This document shows positions 6,066 to 6,176 of a stretch of DNA of 6,176 nucleotides, in pieces (positions within the stretch are counted from its first letter, which is position 1; the number at the start of each line of letters is the position of its first letter). Below the pieces are notes generated by a model. That model had not been told where the DNA came from. It saw only the letters and a list, made by a program, of their open reading frames with translations, and did no database searches. Source of the stretch: Desulfurococcales archaeon (GTDB lineage: Archaea > Thermoproteota > Thermoprotei_A > Sulfolobales > WAQK01); NCBI GenBank assembly GCA_027016915.1, contig JALURJ010000044.1, forward strand, positions 1-6,176. The letters run 5' to 3'. A program made the translations under genes and the position numbers.

Positions 6066-6176
6066 CTACTATGATCCTACATTATTATTCAATATAATCA
6101 ATAATTATCATGTTTTTATTGAATTCTTTACAAAATATTATATTATTTCCATTAATGTACCACATGTTTATATATC
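6044..6176. other. Very AT-rich segment without a gene
   Basis: I count 22 G or C among 133 bases, about 16-17%, directly next to clearly GC-rich coding DNA. No reading frame, tRNA, direct repeat array or mobile-element end is visible. It could be an intergenic promoter/terminator zone for the next gene, or the edge of acquired DNA. It contains several TATA-like strings, including TTTATATA near the right edge. Confidence 0.6.

Noticed and set aside
6098..6122. Inverted repeat TCAATAA / TTATTGA with an 11-nt loop
   Set aside because: A 7-bp AT-only repeat is expected by chance in DNA this AT-rich, and the stem would be very weak at high growth temperature.
6044..6176. CRISPR leader, tRNA or insertion-sequence end in the AT-rich tail
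   Set aside because: No direct repeats, no cloverleaf-like GC stems and no terminal inverted repeat with target duplication can be seen in the 133 bases available.

Overview
The window looks like chromosomal DNA of a GC-rich hyperthermophilic archaeon, most likely a crenarchaeon of the Desulfurococcales/Aeropyrum type. This is inferred from features in the sequence: GTG and TTG starts, Shine-Dalgarno sites of the GGTGATC type, heavy use of AGG/AGA (Arg) and ATA (Ile) codons, and archaeal TATA boxes instead of -35/-10 promoters. The species cannot be fixed from the sequence alone.

Layout: positions 1-1125 (minus strand) hold the N-terminal 375 residues of an acyl-CoA synthetase-like adenylating enzyme that runs off the left edge. 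Its phosphate-binding loop is unusually degenerate. A 21-codon upstream ORF (1112-1177, minus) with its own good ribosome-binding site overlaps its start. Positions 1178-1291 are a divergent promoter region. On the plus strand follows a four-gene operon: a LivG-type ABC ATPase (1292-2134), a long-chain-type acyl-CoA synthetase (start unclear, ends 4084), and the LivH (4133-5008) and LivM (5021-6043) permeases. After livM the sequence changes abruptly to about 16-17% G+C for the last 133 bases.

How the genes work together: LivG, LivH and LivM form the ATPase and membrane core of a branched-chain-amino-acid-type (HAAT family) importer. An acyl-CoA synthetase lies between the ATPase and permease genes, and I recall the same order, with closely similar motifs, from bacterial gene clusters. 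The likely function is therefore uptake of a carboxylic acid (fatty, aromatic or branched-chain) followed by activation to a CoA thioester, rather than amino-acid uptake. The substrate is unknown. The second ATPase (LivF) and the binding protein (LivK) usual for this system are not in the window.

The main puzzle is the start of the operonic acyl-CoA synthetase. Its conserved N-terminus continues upstream of the first ATG/GTG/TTG, without a break, back to the livG stop codon. livG and the synthetase are in one reading frame separated by a single TGA, and the strongest Shine-Dalgarno match seen sits on that TGA with no normal start codon at the right distance.
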